The notes under the pieces: model-generated
Told to the model about the DNA's origin: nothing
The model's input: the letters and a program-made list of their open reading frames with translations, nothing else
The model's database searches: none
Assembly (NCBI GenBank): GCA_024278775.1
Contig: JAJRSP010000229.1
Span: 1-26,106 of the forward strand
DNA: 26,106 nucleotides
Source of the DNA: Planctomycetota bacterium
GTDB lineage: Bacteria; Planctomycetota; Phycisphaerae; UBA1845
Reading direction: 5' to 3'
In this document: positions 24,083-26,106 of the stretch, piece by piece
Numbering within the stretch: the stretch's first letter is position 1
How the letters are laid out: each line of letters starts with the position of its first letter
Translations under genes and position numbers: made by a program

Positions 24083-24778
24083 ATGCGTGTCTTGGTAATT
24101 GCTCCCCATCCAGATGACGAAATCCTCGGCCTTGGCGGCACCATCAACCGCCTCATCAACCACGGACACGACGTCACCGTCGCCATCGCGACCAAAGGTT
24201 GGCCGCCCCTCTTCCCCGACGAGCAGGTCGCCCAAGTCCGCACAGAGGCCGTCGCCGCCAACAAAGCGATAGGCTTGACCGACCTGCGTTTCCTCGACCT
24301 GCCGGTCACCAAGCTTCACGCGATACCCGAACACGAACTGAACGCCGCCTTCAGCCGATTGATCGAAGACGTGAAACCCGAAACCGTCTTCCTCCCCTTC
24401 CCCAGCGACCGACACGAGGACCACCGCCAGGTCTTCGACGCTGCCCTCGTCGCACTACGCCCCGTCGGAACGGGAAGTCGCGTCCGCCGCATCCTCTGCT
24501 ACGAAACCGTGTCGGAAACGCACTGGTCCGCCGCCGGTTTGGAAAAATCCTTCGACCCCCACCATTTCGTGGACATCAGCGAAAACCTCGAAGCCAAGCT
24601 CTCCGCCATGAGCCATTACGCCTCCCAGGTCAGGCCCGCCCCGGACGCCCGATCGCTGGAAGCGGTCCGATCGCTGGCCGTCTGGCGGGGCAGCGTGGTC
24701 GGTTTCGCCGCCGCGGAGGCCTTCGTCGTCGTACGCGAAACCTGGCCAACAGGCCCCGACCCGCTCAGCCACGATTGA
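24083..24778 (+). CDS. PIG-L family zinc-dependent N-deacetylase
   Basis: 231 residues. The first strand ends in APHPDDEILGLGG (residues 7-19), with zinc ligands H9 and D12 and catalytic base D11 expected from the LmbE/PIG-L fold. The third ligand is H114 in SDRHEDHR. The family removes acetyl groups from GlcNAc-type sugars or small amines such as bacillithiol and mycothiol precursors. It is 6 bases after the formyltransferase gene, so the two most likely work on the same amino sugar of a surface glycan; that link is inference. The sequence ends after a short polar tail. Confidence 0.87.
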   Translation: MRVLVIAPHPDDEILGLGGTINRLINHGHDVTVAIATKGWPPLFPDEQVAQVRTEAVAANKAIGLTDLRFLDLPVTKLHAIPEHELNAAFSRLIEDVKPETVFLPFPSDRHEDHRQVFDAALVALRPVGTGSRVRRILCYETVSETHWSAAGLEKSFDPHHFVDISENLEAKLSAMSHYASQVRPAPDARSLEAVRSLAVWRGSVVGFAAAEAFVVVRETWPTGPDPLSHD

Positions 24779-24839
24779 ATCCGGCGCTCGACTCCCCCCG
24801 CCGAGGGTGTTATCCTACGGGCGTAACTATGGTTGGTTT

Positions 24840-24845
24840 AAGGAG
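24840..24845 (+). promoter_or_regulatory. Shine-Dalgarno site of the STAS gene
   Basis: AAGGAG 7 bases before the ATG at 24853. It selects this start over the in-frame ATG at 24829 and the longer open frame upstream. Confidence 0.75.
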
Positions 24846-24852
24846 TTTGCCG

Positions 24853-25200
24853 ATGCCGGTGGATCATATCACCGTCACCAAAAACGACGGCGTGAACCTG
24901 GTCGAGTTCAACGATCGCAAGATTCTCGACGAATTGTCCATCCGAGAGCTGGGCGAGCAGCTTCGCGAGGTCGCGGATGGGCCTAACGTTCACGTACTGC
25001 TGAATTTTCAAAACGTCGAGCATTTGTCCTCAGCCGCACTGGGCATGCTCATCACGCTCGACAAGCTGATAAAGGAGCAAAAAGGCAAGCTCAAGCTCAG
25101 CAACATCAACCAGCAGATCCTTGAAGTTTTCAAGATCACGCGGTTGAACAAGCTGTTCGAGATTCACGACTCCGCTGCCCAGGCATTGAAGTCGTTCTAA
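24853..25200 (+). CDS. STAS-domain anti-sigma factor antagonist
   Basis: 115 residues, the size of SpoIIAA/RsbV proteins. Partner-switching antagonists bind the kinase/anti-sigma factor when unphosphorylated and lose binding when phosphorylated on a serine. The segment HLSSAALGMLITLDKL (residues 57-72) is the phosphorylation loop; S60 aligns with SpoIIAA S58, while the usual preceding Asp is S59. The end VFKITRLNKLFEIHDSAAQAL is the C-terminal helix typical of bacterial STAS antagonists. The probable cognate HATPase kinase follows 189 bases downstream, separated by repeat A copy 3. No sigma factor lies in the window. Confidence 0.9.
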   Translation: MPVDHITVTKNDGVNLVEFNDRKILDELSIRELGEQLREVADGPNVHVLLNFQNVEHLSSAALGMLITLDKLIKEQKGKLKLSNINQQILEVFKITRLNKLFEIHDSAAQALKSF

Positions 25201-25224
25201 GAAATGGTGTTCCGTGCGGATCGC

Positions 25225-25256
25225 GCTCTTTCAGAGCCGCGACCGTGAGGGAGCGG
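25225..25256 (+). repeat. dispersed intergenic repeat A, copy 3
   Basis: Identical over 32 bases to copy 2 (20705-20736). It starts 25 bases after the STAS stop and lies between the STAS and kinase genes. Confidence 0.85.
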
Positions 25257-25389
25257 GGAGTAAGAATAGCGTCAACTCCCTAAGATAGGCGTTGTTCGTT
25301 GAAACACCCTAACCAGCAACCACCAAACCAGAATCCTGCCAGGGGAAAACGAGTACCGTAATTCTCAAACGCCGATCGGCGTCACGATC

Positions 25390-25842
25390 ATGGCCAAACC
25401 CGACCCCAAAGTCGAAAGCACCTACCGAGAGATTCGGATCAAGAGCACCCTCCAGGATGCCAAGAAGCCCGAAGTACAGATTCTGGCCGACGTACGCGAT
25501 TGCGGCTACGACGAAGAGGCGATCTTCGCCATCAAGCTCGCACTCGAAGAGGCCATGACCAACGCCGTCAAGCACGGCAACTGTAACAACCCCGACAAGA
25601 ACATCACCGTACGCTTCGCGGTGGACAAGGATATGGTCGCCATCTGCGTGTGCGACGAGGGCTGCGGATTCACACCCGAAGAAATCCCCGATTGCACCGA
25701 CGAAGATCGCATCTCCCTGCCCAATGGCCGAGGCATCATGCTCATCCGCGCCTACATGGACGACGTCGAGTACCGCAGCGACGGCCGCGAAATCTTCATG
25801 ACCAAACGCAACAAAAAGAAACGCCCCCACAAACCAAGCTGA
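25390..25842 (+). CDS. anti-sigma regulatory serine kinase (HATPase, RsbW/SpoIIAB-like)
   Basis: 150 residues. GHKL ATPase motifs are complete: N box LALEEAMTNAVKHGN (residues 50-64, N58), G1 box CDEGCGF (88-94, D89), and G2 box NGRGIMLI (112-119). It lacks the extra domains of sensor kinases, so it is a stand-alone anti-sigma kinase that phosphorylates its STAS partner, here probably the upstream gene. The basic C-terminal tail (KRNKKKRPHKPS) is unusual but short. No strong ribosome site is seen before the ATG at 25390. The target sigma factor is not present. The 160 bases after the stop contain only a short direct repeat, AACGCACACGA at 25864 and 25880. Confidence 0.9.
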   Translation: MAKPDPKVESTYREIRIKSTLQDAKKPEVQILADVRDCGYDEEAIFAIKLALEEAMTNAVKHGNCNNPDKNITVRFAVDKDMVAICVCDEGCGFTPEEIPDCTDEDRISLPNGRGIMLIRAYMDDVEYRSDGREIFMTKRNKKKRPHKPS

Positions 25843-26001
25843 ACACGCGCTCTCCCGCACAACAACGCACACGAACAGCAACGCACACGATTCGCCCCGC
25901 TTAGCCGTGTCGCGTGCGACACGATCCCCCCAATCAGCAATTCGCACAAAATGGTGTGCGCCCGAAGCATCACCACCCCAAACCCACAACAACACGATCC
26001 A

Positions 26002-26106
26002 TCAATGCTTGAAGTGCCGCGTCCCGGTAAAGATCATCGCCACATCGCGCGCATCGCAAGCCGCAATCGTCTCCGCATCACGCTTCGACCCACCCGGTTG
26101 AATGAT
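26002..26106 (-). CDS. purH: C-terminal 34 codons of PurH (AICAR transformylase/IMP cyclohydrolase)
   Basis: Open on the - strand from the window edge to the TGA at 26002-26004. The translation contains [18 protein letters not shown] and ends [11 protein letters not shown], which matches the conserved end of PurH (GGS-RD-E-IAAAD and FT-RHF-H). PurH performs the last two steps of IMP synthesis. It converges with the HATPase kinase gene. Too short to judge further. Confidence 0.85.
   Translation of the reverse strand: MIQPGGSKRDAETIAACDARDVAMIFTGTRHFKH

Noticed and set aside
24199..24852. Long upstream extension of the STAS frame through the PIG-L gene
   Set aside because: PIG-L occupies this DNA in another frame, and the AAGGAG site at 24840 marks the true STAS start.

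Overview
The window is a GC-rich, gene-dense bacterial chromosome segment, most likely from a planctomycete. The grounds are a secreted protein with the type I dockerin tail 'PFDLLRFRQ', a stand-alone STAS protein next to a small HATPase anti-sigma kinase, lipoproteins with Ig/PKD-like, von Willebrand or cyclophilin modules, and several families of intergenic palindromic repeats. This placement is inference; there is no rRNA gene here to confirm it.

Region 1 (1-1750, + strand): the 3' part of an M16 zinc-peptidase gene and a small four-helix membrane protein. Region 2 (1843-11111, all - strand): three complex I genes in the usual order nuoD-nuoE-nuoF, split by two unrelated cassettes. Between nuoD and nuoE lies an SMC/ABC-like AAA ATPase plus a DUF4276 (TOPRIM-like) protein, coupled to nuoD by an 11-bp gap and to each other by a TGATG overlap. 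Between nuoE and nuoF lie two paralogous polytopic membrane proteins (GT-C glycosyltransferase-like) with an SGNH/GDSL hydrolase between them. nuoA-C and nuoG-N are not in the window.

Region 3 (11285-12418, +): thiS-thiG behind a good sigma70-like promoter. Region 4 (12445-16039) holds secreted proteins and frame damage: a secreted protein and a dockerin-bearing frame that look like one gene split by a TGAC tandem duplication, and a Tat-type VWA lipoprotein gene on the - strand with two single-base homopolymer indels. Region 5 (16256-18242, +): rlmN and an overlapping TIM-barrel sugar isomerase, ending in an intrinsic terminator. Region 6 (about 18190-19009): a long stretch without a convincing gene, with hairpins and a 16-bp-period repeat array running into the end of a - strand lipoprotein with Ig-like domains and a cyclophilin domain.

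Region 7 (20943-24778, +): purB, pyrE, an ArnA-like formyltransferase and a PIG-L deacetylase; the last three are tightly packed. Region 8 (24853-26106): a STAS anti-sigma antagonist, its probable HATPase kinase, and the last 34 codons of purH on the - strand at the window edge.

Three dispersed repeat families occur between genes: a 27-32-base element (3 copies), a 16-bp-period palindromic array (3 sites, with a compensatory base-pair change between copies), and single hairpins on either side of nuoE. No tRNA, rRNA, CRISPR array, IS element or integrase was found.
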